From positions 186,001-250,000 of the forward strand of contig CAYNZP010000001.1 in assembly GCA_964401835.1 (NCBI GenBank): a stretch of 64,000 nucleotides of DNA. The letters are read 5' to 3'. The notes under the pieces were generated by a model. The model was not told where the DNA came from and made no database searches. It saw nothing but the letters and a program-made list of their open reading frames with translations. This stretch comes from CAYNZP01 sp964401835. GTDB taxonomy: Bacteria; Planctomycetota; Phycisphaerae; SM23-33. The position numbers were made by a program, and so were the translations under genes. Positions 26,643 through 34,980 of this stretch are shown here, one piece after another (positions within the stretch are counted from its first letter, which is position 1; each line of letters starts with the position of its first letter).

Positions 26643-27800
26643 ATGCAAAAACGCCTTTTTATAATCTGTCTAATGTTGGGGGCTTGTGTTTCGGCAGGTC
26701 TGGCCGTTGCTCAGGAGGCTGATGGCCCCAGACAAATGGAATTTCCTCATGTCGGATTAGCCCTGAGTTTGCCTAAGGATTTCCAACTCATGGTCCTGGG
26801 CGAGCCCTATTCCGTAATGAACGCCGTGATCGTAAAAAATGAAAAGCCCGTGCAGGCGATAACCCTTACGGCATATCCAGTCTCCGAAAAGAGTACTGTC
26901 GAGATGATCGAAAAGGCCCTGATGGAGCAGATGAGCAAGAACCTGGCGATAAGACACCTTAAGGTCTTGAAGGAGACACCGATGTCTGTGGCCGGCCTTG
27001 GAGGCAAGGCTGTCCTTGCAAACTATACCTTCAGAGGCAACGAGACGACCGCAGCCAGGGTTTACTTTATACGTCAAGGCGAAAATCCTGCATTTAGGGT
27101 TTGTTATGTGTTGACGGTAGAATGTCCGGTGGAAAACAAATCCGCTTTGCTGCCTGCACTGGATAAGGTTATCAAGTCTCTGCTTCTTACAGATATCAAG
27201 CACCCTTCTTCGTTCAAAATCAGGCAGTTTGCCCCTATTATGTTTCCGCACTATAAGCACGGTTTTGCTATCGGGGTTCCTTACGGTTGGTTTTGCACGC
27301 TTTCCGCTTCGGGAGCGTCTTTGGGGCAAAACGACTATCTCGTCGGCGGTATTGCTATCCCTTCCGTAAACGTAATAGTTCAGCCGACGATCAGAGAGGC
27401 TACGAGCGAGGACTACGCCCTGCAGTGTCTTGAAAGGGCGATTAAGAATTCTGCAGATGATAAAATTCAATCCGAAGTTCTTGCCCAAGGCCCAACAGTA
27501 TTGAGCGGTGTTGAAGCTTATCAGTTCGTAATCAGGAAAACGGCGGTTCCAACTACCCAGCCGTCTTCCGAAGATTCCGAGACAAACGATCCGCCTGTGA
27601 TAATGGTTCAGCGTATAGTTTGCCCGCAGGGGCCGCAGACAGCTGGCAAGAGTTATTCGATTCTTTTGATGACAATGGGAGATGAGCCGGCCGGTGCCAT
27701 TGAAATGATGAACAAAATTTCCGAGCGGTTCGTCTTTCTCGATATGATAAAGCCGCCCGAAGTGCCCAAAGCAGAAGAAATCGAGGAAATTGAAGAATAA
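26643..27800 (+). CDS. Secreted protein with two PsbP/Mog1-like domains
   Basis: 385 aa. A signal peptide (about 1-23, cleavage near AVAQE) is followed by two similar domains, about 30-175 and 195-365. Each opens with a short fold starter (EFPHVGLALSLPKDFQ and FPHYKHGFAIGVPYGWF), then strands carrying aromatic and hydrophobic residues, and a helix near the end (LLPALDKVIKSL, IEMMNKISERFVFL). The pattern resembles the PsbP/Mog1/LpqN-like fold. The last 15 residues are acidic (PKAEEIEEIEE). No enzyme motif is visible. Function unknown. Confidence 0.55.
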   Translation: MQKRLFIICLMLGACVSAGLAVAQEADGPRQMEFPHVGLALSLPKDFQLMVLGEPYSVMNAVIVKNEKPVQAITLTAYPVSEKSTVEMIEKALMEQMSKNLAIRHLKVLKETPMSVAGLGGKAVLANYTFRGNETTAARVYFIRQGENPAFRVCYVLTVECPVENKSALLPALDKVIKSLLLTDIKHPSSFKIRQFAPIMFPHYKHGFAIGVPYGWFCTLSASGASLGQNDYLVGGIAIPSVNVIVQPTIREATSEDYALQCLERAIKNSADDKIQSEVLAQGPTVLSGVEAYQFVIRKTAVPTTQPSSEDSETNDPPVIMVQRIVCPQGPQTAGKSYSILLMTMGDEPAGAIEMMNKISERFVFLDMIKPPEVPKAEEIEEIEE

Positions 27801-27836
27801 CTTGCGCCAGGAATGAAAATCGTTTAAAAAATACGC

Positions 27837-28658
27837 ATGATAGAACTCGACAAGGTTGTTGCCGGTGATTGTATAGAAATTCTTGGCCGGAATCTCTTCC
27901 CTCAGGCAGATTTGATTTTTGCCGATCCCCCCTTCAATATCGGTTACAAGTACGACATCTACGAAGACCGCAAGGCCTACGATGATTATTACGCATGGAC
28001 CGAAAAATGGATGGCTGCATGCTATAATGCACTCAAACCTGCGGGCAGCTTCTGGATGGCTATCGGCGACGATTACGCAGCCGAGGTCCGTGTCATAGCC
28101 CGCAAGCTCGGATTGCATTTGCGGAACTGGGTTATCTGGCATTACACGTTCGGCCAGGCTACAAGAACGAAATTTGCACGAAGTCATACGCATCTTTTCT
28201 ATTGGACAAAGCATCCGAAAAAATTCACCTTCAACGATATGGACGTTCGCATCCCGTCTGCAAGGCAAACCACATATGCAGACAAGCGGGCAAACCCCAA
28301 GGGCAAGCTGCCCGACGACGTCTGGAGCTTTTCACGCGTGTGCGGCACATTTAAGGAACGCGTGCAGTGGCATCCTTGCCAGATGCCCGAGAGGCTGCTC
28401 GAGCGGGTAATCAAGGTTTCGAGCAATATCGGCGATGTGGTTATCGATCCTTTCAGTGGATCGGGCACGACGCTGGTTGTAGCTGCTGAACTGGGCAGGC
28501 ATTATTTTGGCATAGACATCTCGGAAAAATACGTCAAAAAATCAATCAAACGAATTGAAGAAACCCTCTCTGGCAAAAGACAGCGGACAAAGATTTCCGA
28601 AAACCCCGAAGCGATGCGATCGCAACGCATGAAAACAAAAAAAGCGACTAAGGCTTAA
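27837..28658 (+). CDS. Solitary site-specific DNA methyltransferase (N4/N6, beta class)
   Basis: 273 aa. Catalytic motif IV DPPFNIGYKYD (about 30-40) comes before the SAM-binding motif I DPFSGSGTTLVVA (about 202-214), the order of beta-class amino-methyltransferases. The target region lies between them. DPPF instead of DPPY is a permitted variant. The tail is basic. No endonuclease or specificity subunit is nearby, so it is likely an orphan methyltransferase with a regulatory role, or a relic of a restriction system. It converges with the lipoprotein gene downstream and overlaps it by 11 bases. Confidence 0.88.
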   Translation: MIELDKVVAGDCIEILGRNLFPQADLIFADPPFNIGYKYDIYEDRKAYDDYYAWTEKWMAACYNALKPAGSFWMAIGDDYAAEVRVIARKLGLHLRNWVIWHYTFGQATRTKFARSHTHLFYWTKHPKKFTFNDMDVRIPSARQTTYADKRANPKGKLPDDVWSFSRVCGTFKERVQWHPCQMPERLLERVIKVSSNIGDVVIDPFSGSGTTLVVAAELGRHYFGIDISEKYVKKSIKRIEETLSGKRQRTKISENPEAMRSQRMKTKKATKA

Positions 28659-29268
28659 TTGTGCATACCTTCTGCTGGTCGAATTTGTTGCCGGTGAGAT
28701 ATTCTGTGAACTCTACCCTTACCGTAATCTCGTCGTGCTGTGGGGCAGTTGACTTCCATGGGCAGATGAAGCTGTAATGAGAAACCCCAAAACCGCTGTA
28801 CCACTGCTTTGAAATTCCCTCAGCGTCCCAGTTGTATTGGGCAATCAGGTTATCAGCTGGCTCGGCGGCAAGGTCGAACAGTTGTATCTTCACTTCGCCC
28901 GCCGCCTTGATGACATGTCCCTGCTGGTCTATTGGTTTGAGGAATACCTTTATGGCGTCGTCGCCGGTTTTTTTGTCAGTATCGACGCCGCCGGTAAAGC
29001 GGCCGAGCCTTATAGTTTTGACGTAGCTGAGATTTTCTATCCTCTTATCACCCAGGCCCAGAAGCGTCGAGATTTGCTCATCCTGTTTGCGAAGTTTCTG
29101 GGAAAGCTCGGTTTTCTCTTGGCTAACCAGGCGTAGCTGTTTTTTGGAAGAGGACAACTCATCTTTTAGCTCATTTATCTGGAGCTGGTCAGCGCAGCCG
29201 AGTATGTTCGCAAAAAACGCGCCAAGTAAAACTACTGCCGCTGCTTTGCCAGCGATCAGCCGTTTCAT
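28648..29268 (-). CDS. Lipoprotein with coiled-coil and beta-sandwich-like domain
   Basis: 206 aa with signal peptide and lipobox (NILGC, Cys about 25). A coiled coil follows (LQINELKDELSSSKKQLRLV to EQISTLLGL, about 28-75), then a strand-rich domain (100-206) containing AIKVFLKPIDQQG, AGEVKIQLFDL, YNWDAEGISKQWY, HYSFICPW and EITVRVEFTEY. This domain resembles that of the lipoprotein at 3382-3951 in order and spacing. No known function. The gene is upstream of the clpP pair's end on the same strand but 23 bases after clpP2's stop, so it may be read through. Confidence 0.65.
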   Translation of the reverse strand: MKRLIAGKAAAVVLLGAFFANILGCADQLQINELKDELSSSKKQLRLVSQEKTELSQKLRKQDEQISTLLGLGDKRIENLSYVKTIRLGRFTGGVDTDKKTGDDAIKVFLKPIDQQGHVIKAAGEVKIQLFDLAAEPADNLIAQYNWDAEGISKQWYSGFGVSHYSFICPWKSTAPQHDEITVRVEFTEYLTGNKFDQQKVCTIKP

Positions 29269-29291
29269 ATCAGGTCCCCTTTTGTTTTGGC

Positions 29292-29906
29292 TTACGCCTG
29301 GGTTTCGGGCATGCGATCGAGGATCTTATCGACGCAGCCGTACTCGACCGCTTCCGGGGCACTTAGCCACTTGTTGCGATCGCAGTCTAATTCTATCTGT
29401 TCGATAGTCTGGCCAGTGTGTTTTGCCAGAATTTCGTAGAGATGTTTTCTAAGCCTGATGATTTCCTTGGCCTCGATGTCCAGCTCGCTTGCCGGGCCTG
29501 TCAAGACGCCACGGATAAGCGGCTGATGGATAAGTACGCGGCTGTTGGGCAGCGTAAAGCGTTTGCCCTCTTCGCCCCCGGCCAGTAGCACCGCTCCCAT
29601 AGAAGCAGCCATGCCGACGCAATATGTCGCGACCTGCGGGCGTATGAACTGCATAGTGTCATAAATCGCCAGCCCCGCAGAAACGCTGCCGCCGGGCGAG
29701 TTGATGTAAATGTTAATGTCGGCGTGTGAGTCGTCGTTGCTCAGAAACAGCAGCTGGGCGACGATGAGGTTGGCCATTTCGTCGTTGACCTCTCCGCCGA
29801 TGAATACGACGCGGTCTTTGAGCAGGCGGCTGTAAATGTCATAGCTGCGTTCGCCGCGGCCGCTTTTCTCGACTACTATAGGAACGAGATGTTGATTACT
29901 CGCCAT
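29292..29906 (-). CDS. clpP: ATP-dependent Clp protease proteolytic subunit, second copy, atypical triad
   Basis: 204 aa with ATG 29906 and AAGGA upstream. It keeps the nucleophile Ser102 (GMAASMGAVLLAG) and His127 (LIHQPL). The third triad residue, Asp in canonical ClpP (TERDRFLSAPEA in E. coli), is Asn178 here (CDRNKWLSAPEA; codon on plus strand 29373-29375). Listeria ClpP1 also has Asn there and works mainly in mixed rings with its partner. The likely partner is the canonical ClpP just upstream. Oligomerisation handle and fold are intact, so it is not a pseudogene. Confidence 0.95.
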   Translation of the reverse strand: MASNQHLVPIVVEKSGRGERSYDIYSRLLKDRVVFIGGEVNDEMANLIVAQLLFLSNDDSHADINIYINSPGGSVSAGLAIYDTMQFIRPQVATYCVGMAASMGAVLLAGGEEGKRFTLPNSRVLIHQPLIRGVLTGPASELDIEAKEIIRLRKHLYEILAKHTGQTIEQIELDCDRNKWLSAPEAVEYGCVDKILDRMPETQA

Positions 29907-29923
29907 GAGATTCAATCCTTTTT

Positions 29924-30529
29924 TTATTTGCTGTCAGCCGGTGCGTTTTCGAGAATCTGGTCGATTATCCCGTATTCCATCGCCTCCTGCGGAGTGAGGT
30001 AACGGTCGCGCTCGGTTTCCAATTCTATCTGTTCGACGTCGCGGTTCGTATGCTTGGCCAGCAGCTCGTTGAGCATGCGCTTGGCCTTGAGGATTTCCTC
30101 TGCCTGAATCGCGATATCCGAAGCCTGGCCGGTAACACCGCCCCACGGCTGGTGGATCATGACCTTGCTGTGCGGCAGGGCGAAACGCTTGCCATCGGCA
30201 CCTGATGCGAGAATCATCGCACCGCCGCTGGCAGCCTGCCCGACAACATATGTCGCCACGTCTGAACGCATAAACTGCATTGTGTCGTAAATGGCCAGCG
30301 TGTCATCGACGCTTCCGCCGGGCGAGTTGATGTAAAGGTTGATGTCGCGATTGGCGCCCTTGGAGTCCAGCTCCAGCAGACGCATGATAAGCCCACCGGC
30401 TGAGGCAGCGTTTATCTCGCCCCAGAGGAACACGATGCGTTCTTCTGCGAGGCGCTCTTCCAGTGTCATTTCGCGGCGCTGGGCGTAATCGCGATACGCC
30501 ATTATTTCGGCGCTGTTGGGGTTTTTCAT
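29924..30529 (-). CDS. clpP: ATP-dependent Clp protease proteolytic subunit, canonical triad
   Basis: 201 aa with AAGGAG upstream of ATG. The triad is complete: Ser101 (GQAASGGAMILAS), His126 (MIHQPWGG) and Asp175 (TERDRYLTPQEAMEYG). It lies between trigger factor and the second clpP, all on the minus strand with short gaps, a tig-clpP-clpP operon. ClpX is not in the window; ClpC at the left edge is a possible unfoldase. Confidence 0.97.
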   Translation of the reverse strand: MKNPNSAEIMAYRDYAQRREMTLEERLAEERIVFLWGEINAASAGGLIMRLLELDSKGANRDINLYINSPGGSVDDTLAIYDTMQFMRSDVATYVVGQAASGGAMILASGADGKRFALPHSKVMIHQPWGGVTGQASDIAIQAEEILKAKRMLNELLAKHTNRDVEQIELETERDRYLTPQEAMEYGIIDQILENAPADSK

Positions 30530-30572
30530 CCCGCTATTCTCCTTAATAGCCTAATTCTAGCTGTGCGATACC

Positions 30573-32108
30573 TTATTTATCGCTTTTCTTGGCAGCCTTT
30601 TTGGCTGTTTTCTTGGCGGCTTTTTTAGCAGTCTTTTTAGCACTTTTTTTGGCTACCTTGGGTGCCGCCTTCTTCTTATCGTCATCTGACTTGGCTGCCT
30701 TGGCTTTTTTCTTTGCCTTCTTTGCGGTTTTTTTCTCAGCTGCCGGCTCGGCCTTTTTGGGCTCGACCTCGGTTATCTTTGCATCTTCGAGCAGCTTATC
30801 CAACGATTTTTCTTCCTGAATCATTGTTTCAAGCTGCGAAATCGAGCCATCGCTCTCGAGTTCCTGCCGCAGACGTTCCGGACGACGCTGATACTGCTGG
30901 GCCATCGAAGCTATGCGGGAGTTCATCTCTTCGCCGGTAACCTCGATTTTCTCTGCCTGGGCTACCTTGGCCAGAATGAACGAAAGTTTCAGGTCGGCAG
31001 TGGCCTGCTCGGTGGCGGCTGCCTGTAGCTTGGTGAGGTTCTCGTCGATTGTCTCGCGAGGCATTCCGCGCTGCATCAGGTCCATGTAACGCCGCTGCAG
31101 CACCTGGGCTGTGTGTCGCTTGACGACGCCTTCGGGCAGGTCGAACTTGGTGTTGTCGATGAGATACTTGCATATCTGGTCGCGCATCGCTCGCTGGGTT
31201 TCAGCCTCTATGCGGGCCTCGAGACTGCCGGCGACCTGCTTGCGAAGCTCTTCCATCGAGCCCATGCCGATTGCACTGGCAAATGTGTCGTCCAGTTCGG
31301 GAAGTTTCCTCTGACGGACCTGCGTGATCTCCAGTGCGATCTTGACGTCCTTTCCTCGCCAATCCTCGTTCGGATGGGTATCAGGAACCTTTATGGAAAC
31401 CTCGGCAGCATCGCCGGCCTTCTTGCCGGAAAGGGTATTGCCGAGTTCGACCAGCGGGATACCTTCGATCTGGCCGGGTGCGACGCGGAGGGTAAGCTCG
31501 TTACGCCCGACATCGATTCCATCGCCACTGAGTTTGGCGTTGGCGACAATGACGTCGCTTTCGGCTGCCGCGTCTTCGGTAGCTTCGAAGGTGGCCTGCA
31601 TCGTGCGCCACTGCTCCAGCTGCTCGTCCACGCGGGCATCGTCAACGACGGCCTTTTCCTTTTCGACCTTGATACCCTTGCACTCGGGCATATCAAATTC
31701 AGGCGATACTTCAACTTCGAAGTCGAAGCTCATATCGCCGGTATCGGGCATTTCTATCTTTTCCAGGTCGAGGTCCGGCTCGCCGAGTGTGTTGAGTTCG
31801 CTCTTTTCGATCGCATCGCCGATGGATTCGCCGATGAGTGAGTTGCGAACATCTGCGCTGACGTCTTTACCGAAACGCTTCTCGATGAGCCTTCGCGGCG
31901 CTCTGCCGATACGGAAGCCCGGAATCTGCGCGGAATGCGACAATTCGCCATACATCTCATCCATCTTGGCGTCTATCTTCGCGCGGGGTACTGTTACGGT
32001 GACTTTCTTCTTGAGAGTGCCGGCGTCTGCGACGTCGACCTTGTTTTCCGGGAGGTTACTTTCGGGCTGCTCGTTTTCGACCTGGGTGCTTTCTTTTTCT
32101 TTTGCCAT
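30573..32108 (-). CDS. tig: Trigger factor with lysine/alanine-rich C-terminal tail
   Basis: A 511-aa ribosome-associated chaperone. The N-terminal ribosome-binding domain includes the signature near FRIGRAPRRLIEKRFGK (about 68-84; canonical GFRxGKxP appears as GFRIGRAP). The FKBP-like middle domain covers about 165-260, and the C-terminal arms follow (TQRAMRDQICKYL to EEMNSRIASMAQQYQRRPE). The last ~60 residues are extra: repeats of KKAAKK and AKKTAKK like histone-H1-type bacterial proteins. The tail may bind RNA or ribosomes, or be unstructured. It is the first gene of the tig-clpP-clpP operon. A TATAAT sequence (32209-32204, minus strand) lies upstream. Confidence 0.95.
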   Translation of the reverse strand: MAKEKESTQVENEQPESNLPENKVDVADAGTLKKKVTVTVPRAKIDAKMDEMYGELSHSAQIPGFRIGRAPRRLIEKRFGKDVSADVRNSLIGESIGDAIEKSELNTLGEPDLDLEKIEMPDTGDMSFDFEVEVSPEFDMPECKGIKVEKEKAVVDDARVDEQLEQWRTMQATFEATEDAAAESDVIVANAKLSGDGIDVGRNELTLRVAPGQIEGIPLVELGNTLSGKKAGDAAEVSIKVPDTHPNEDWRGKDVKIALEITQVRQRKLPELDDTFASAIGMGSMEELRKQVAGSLEARIEAETQRAMRDQICKYLIDNTKFDLPEGVVKRHTAQVLQRRYMDLMQRGMPRETIDENLTKLQAAATEQATADLKLSFILAKVAQAEKIEVTGEEMNSRIASMAQQYQRRPERLRQELESDGSISQLETMIQEEKSLDKLLEDAKITEVEPKKAEPAAEKKTAKKAKKKAKAAKSDDDKKKAAPKVAKKSAKKTAKKAAKKTAKKAAKKSDK

Positions 32109-32788
32109 TTCCTAAAAAACTCCGGTAAGCCCACCGCGACCAGATACGCTACGCTGCGCATCCCCGGCGACGGGTACAGTGAAATCTTTTGCAACTTCTT
32201 CAAATTATATGGCCTTGCTGCGGGATAGTCCCGATTTTCGCAAGGGCATAAGAGAGCGAACTTTATTCCAACTCGCCCCCTGCGTCAATGCTTATTTGAT
32301 GGGCGAAAAAGGCGCCTGCCCAAAACTGCCCAAAACTGCCCGAATCTGCCCAATTCTGCCCAGTTCTGCCCGATTCTGCCCAGTTCTGCCCAAATGTGCC
32401 CAATACTGCCCAATTCTGCCAAGTTTTAAAATAGCGTAAGTACTTGAAAATTAGAGCGTTGAGTCAAATATCGCTTATTAAATTGTCAAAAATGAAAAAT
32501 CAGAAAGGCACAACCCTTCCGTATATACCCGCCCAAGCCGGCACTTCGCGCGCAAGGCGGTAACAAAAAATGAAATGTCCTTACCTAAACCCCGGCCGGG
32601 CCAAGAGAAGAAATTTTTGAGATTTTTTAGCATAGCATCTAACCTGTTTTCGTGTAATCAGGTCTGTTGATAGCAGACAATGTCGGTTGGCACGCTTGCA
32701 CACCCTTGTACTTACTGAAAGCATCATACATAATTCTGAGATGGTCCGTACCCGGCAAACTCGAGATTGACGTTATGCGTGAGAAAAA
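32109..32788. other. 680-base non-coding interval between tig and the NUDIX gene
   Basis: It holds the upstream region of tig (a TATAAT on the minus strand at 32204-32209, with no good -35 match), the 10-bp tandem repeat at 32316-32420, and an AT-rich stretch toward the NUDIX start. I see no protein-like frame: the one long frame through the repeat is explained by the repeat itself. Confidence 0.6.
32316..32420. repeat. 10-bp tandem repeat, about ten copies
   Basis: Ten units of a 10-base pattern ending CTGCC (consensus CARTTCTGCC) run from 32321 to 32420, preceded by a half unit at 32316. Each unit varies in the first five bases while TGCC is constant. The period equals about one DNA helix turn, so each TGCC faces the same side. 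Confidence 0.9.
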
Positions 32789-33241
32789 ATGAGTAGAGCA
32801 CAATTTCAAGTATTAATCATTCCTTTCCGAATCGCCAAGAATGGAATACCCGAATTTGCGGTCACAAAGCGCTTTGATATGGATGCTTGGCAATTTCTCT
32901 CTGGTGGCGGAGAATCTAATGAAACTCCGATGCAAGCTGCAAAACGTGAAGCAAATGAGGAAGGAAATATTCCGGATGATTATAAAATGATAAGATTGGA
33001 TTCTACGGCTTCAATTTCTGCAATCAATTTCGCAGCTCATAAAGAGTGGGGAAACGAGGTTTATGTTGTCCCTGAATACTCTTTTGGAGTGGAAATGAAA
33101 GATAAAGAGTTGACTCTGAGTTTCGAGCATGCAGAACTACAGTGGTTGAAATATGAGAAAGCTGTTGCAATGTTGACATGGGACAGCAACAAAACAGCGT
33201 TATGGGAATTAAATGAACGCATAACAAAAGGATGCACTTGA
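32789..33241 (+). CDS. NUDIX hydrolase
   Basis: 150 aa. The Nudix box is GGGESNETPMQAAKREANEEGN. The pattern is close to GX5EX7REUXEEXGU, but the Gly near the end is Asn, a tolerated but unusual change. The metal-binding Glu residues of the REXXEE core are kept. The length and the FLSGGGE start resemble dATP pyrophosphohydrolase (NudB-like) members. Substrate unknown. Base composition is more AT-rich than the neighbouring operons, so it may have come from elsewhere. It stands alone and ends in a terminator. Confidence 0.88.
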   Translation: MSRAQFQVLIIPFRIAKNGIPEFAVTKRFDMDAWQFLSGGGESNETPMQAAKREANEEGNIPDDYKMIRLDSTASISAINFAAHKEWGNEVYVVPEYSFGVEMKDKELTLSFEHAELQWLKYEKAVAMLTWDSNKTALWELNERITKGCT

Positions 33242-33300
33242 CTGGCACTTCGTTTGACCCAGCCTACTGAGCTTGCCAAATGATTTGTCTATTAAAAAAC

Positions 33301-33339
33301 GACCTGCTCGAATTTTCGGGCAGGCCGCTTTTGTTTTTT
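33301..33339 (+). terminator. Terminator after the NUDIX gene (likely bidirectional)
   Basis: CCTGCTCG (33303-33310) pairs with CGGGCAGG (33317-33324) except for one G-T pair, followed by T-rich sequence. On the minus strand an A-run at 33294-33299 makes a T-run, so it can also end the convergent porin gene. Confidence 0.8.
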
Positions 33340-33423
33340 TATCTTTTAGCTGTCGGTTTAACGCCGTGCGCTATCACTCCGCGATGTATTACCAACCAAG
33401 GTGGGCTGGCTATGCCAAAATTT

Positions 33424-34830
33424 CTAGAATTTGTAGATGAACGATGTCTGTGCCCGGATACTGTTGCCGTTTTCCATGGCCTTGTACTGGGTGTTCCAGC
33501 TGGACAGCTCGAAGCCGACGAACGCGTTGGAGTTAATCTTATAGATGGCGTTGCCGAAGATGGCGCTATTGGCGGTGCGTATGCCGTCAGTCATCTTGCC
33601 GCGGTTGTCGATGAACTCGCCGTTGACGCCGACATTGAACTGCCAGTTATCGTTGGCCTTGATGTTCGCAGCTACCCAGCCGCCCATCGAGCGAAGCTCA
33701 GTTACCGATGTGCCCTGCACGTCGATGCCCTGGCCGATGCCGCCCACATACGCGTCGATATCCTGACCGTAGAAACCCTCAGCCTTGAACGACAGCCAAT
33801 CGCAAACGGGCAAGTTCACGTCCAGGTTGCCCGACCAGCTGTAAGCCTCCATATGGCTGTCCTGGGCGTTGGTGTCATATTCTTCCATGCCGAAGTGGCC
33901 GGAAGCGCCGATGGTCGTCTTCTTGCCTTTGATGCCCGGGAAGCTGATGCTGGCTCGGCCCTGACTCGTCGGGAAGCCGGCATCCTCGCCGGTATCGCCG
34001 GGGTCGAAGCCGCTGGTATGGCCGATGGTGCGGGTTAATGCGCCTTCGAGCTTGAGGTCGACTTTGTCGCCGAGGCTGCAGACCTTCGTCAGGCGTATCT
34101 GCGGCCGACGGAAGCCGATATTGCCTGCCCACCACTGCACGGAATAGTTAAGTGTGTTGGGGTTAAGCGGCGAGATAACATCCCACGTCTGGCCGGCCAG
34201 TATGCTGAACTTTTTCTTGGGCCAGTTAAGTTTCATATAGGCGTGGCGAATTCTTGGCTCGGGGCTATTTTCCGTGCCGTTACCGTACATGTCGAATTCG
34301 ATTTTTCCGCTTGTTTCTAGCGTTTCGGTATTCGGCCCGTCGAAATCCAGTCCGAAACGCGTCTCGTTGGCGGTCATGTTGAATTGTGTATCTTTTTCGT
34401 TACCGTCTTCGGAGTTGACCCAACGCGCGAAGTTGCCGGTGCTGGTGCGGGCTGTGTCGGTTGCGGCGTCGAATTTGATCTTACCGTAGAGGCGAACCTT
34501 TACGTTCGGATCGGTATGGATAAAGAAGCCCTTGTCGCGCTTCTTGGCATCTTTGAGAAGTTCAAGCTGGGCCTTGCTCAGCCGGGCGTGGCTGAGGTGG
34601 TTCTTCTGGTAGTCCCGGGCAGCGTTTATCTCAACCTTTTGCTGCTCGATAACTACCTGCTGTTGCTGGACGATGTTGATAAGCTTTTCGACCTTCCCTT
34701 CGAGCTTTTCCACTCTTTTTTCAAGATTTTCTTTGCCGATTTTTTCTTGCGGGGCCTGAGCTGCTGTTGCCAGGTGACTTACTGAAAGAATAGTCAAAAT
34801 TATTAATCCGGCGTATGCTTTTGTCTTCAC
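33424..34830 (-). CDS. DcaP-like outer-membrane porin
   Basis: 468 aa. GTG 34830 has AGGAG at the right spacing and gives a clean signal peptide (AYAGLIILTILSVSHLATAAQA); earlier frame residues are disfavoured. A coiled coil (about 32-70, ENLEKRVEKLEGKVEKLINI and QQQQVVIEQQKVEI) is followed by a series of beta strands with alternating aromatics, such as FSILAGQTWDVISPLNPNTL and IRHAYMKLNWPKKK. The protein ends in FIYKF, a C-terminal aromatic typical of barrels assembled by BAM. The layout matches trimeric DcaP-type channels for small acids. Substrate unknown. Confidence 0.85.
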   Translation of the reverse strand: MKTKAYAGLIILTILSVSHLATAAQAPQEKIGKENLEKRVEKLEGKVEKLINIVQQQQVVIEQQKVEINAARDYQKNHLSHARLSKAQLELLKDAKKRDKGFFIHTDPNVKVRLYGKIKFDAATDTARTSTGNFARWVNSEDGNEKDTQFNMTANETRFGLDFDGPNTETLETSGKIEFDMYGNGTENSPEPRIRHAYMKLNWPKKKFSILAGQTWDVISPLNPNTLNYSVQWWAGNIGFRRPQIRLTKVCSLGDKVDLKLEGALTRTIGHTSGFDPGDTGEDAGFPTSQGRASISFPGIKGKKTTIGASGHFGMEEYDTNAQDSHMEAYSWSGNLDVNLPVCDWLSFKAEGFYGQDIDAYVGGIGQGIDVQGTSVTELRSMGGWVAANIKANDNWQFNVGVNGEFIDNRGKMTDGIRTANSAIFGNAIYKINSNAFVGFELSSWNTQYKAMENGNSIRAQTSFIYKF

Positions 34831-34875
34831 TTCGATCGCTCCTAATTGTTGGCGAAACTTTTTGGCAAAAAAAAC

Positions 34876-34902
34876 AATAAAAAACGGGGCACAAAGGCCC
34901 CG
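34876..34902 (-). terminator. Terminator of the acuC-like gene
   Basis: CGGGGC (34885-34890) pairs perfectly with GCCCCG (34897-34902), with a 6-base loop. Read on the minus strand it is followed by TTTTTTATT. It lies about 80 bases after the deacetylase stop. Confidence 0.85.
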
Positions 34903-34980
34903 TCGAGGCATCTATAATCATTTTATGAAGGCGAAATTCAAGTTTTTTTTCTAATCCGCCTTATTTTGTACACAAAACAA

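Noticed and set aside
26757..28268. A 503-residue open frame on the minus strand
   Set aside because: It lies opposite the two-domain secreted protein and the methyltransferase, both supported by motifs. It has no RBS or domain.
32316..32420. Possible CRISPR array
   Set aside because: The units are 10 bases with no spacers; CRISPR repeats are longer and separated by unique spacers. No cas genes are present.
32179..32439. An 86-residue frame across the 10-bp repeat
   Set aside because: Its Cys-Pro repeats are created by the DNA repeat (30 bases = 10 residues). There is no RBS or outside similarity.
32638..32779. Possible integron attC site before the NUDIX gene (TAAC ... GTTATGC ends)
   Set aside because: The ends are not well complementary and the inner arms are not palindromic. 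No integrase is in the window.
33280..34038. A 252-residue open frame on the plus strand opposite the porin gene
   Set aside because: It is antisense to a gene with a clean signal peptide, RBS and C-terminal aromatic; its own sequence looks like random translation of GC-rich DNA.
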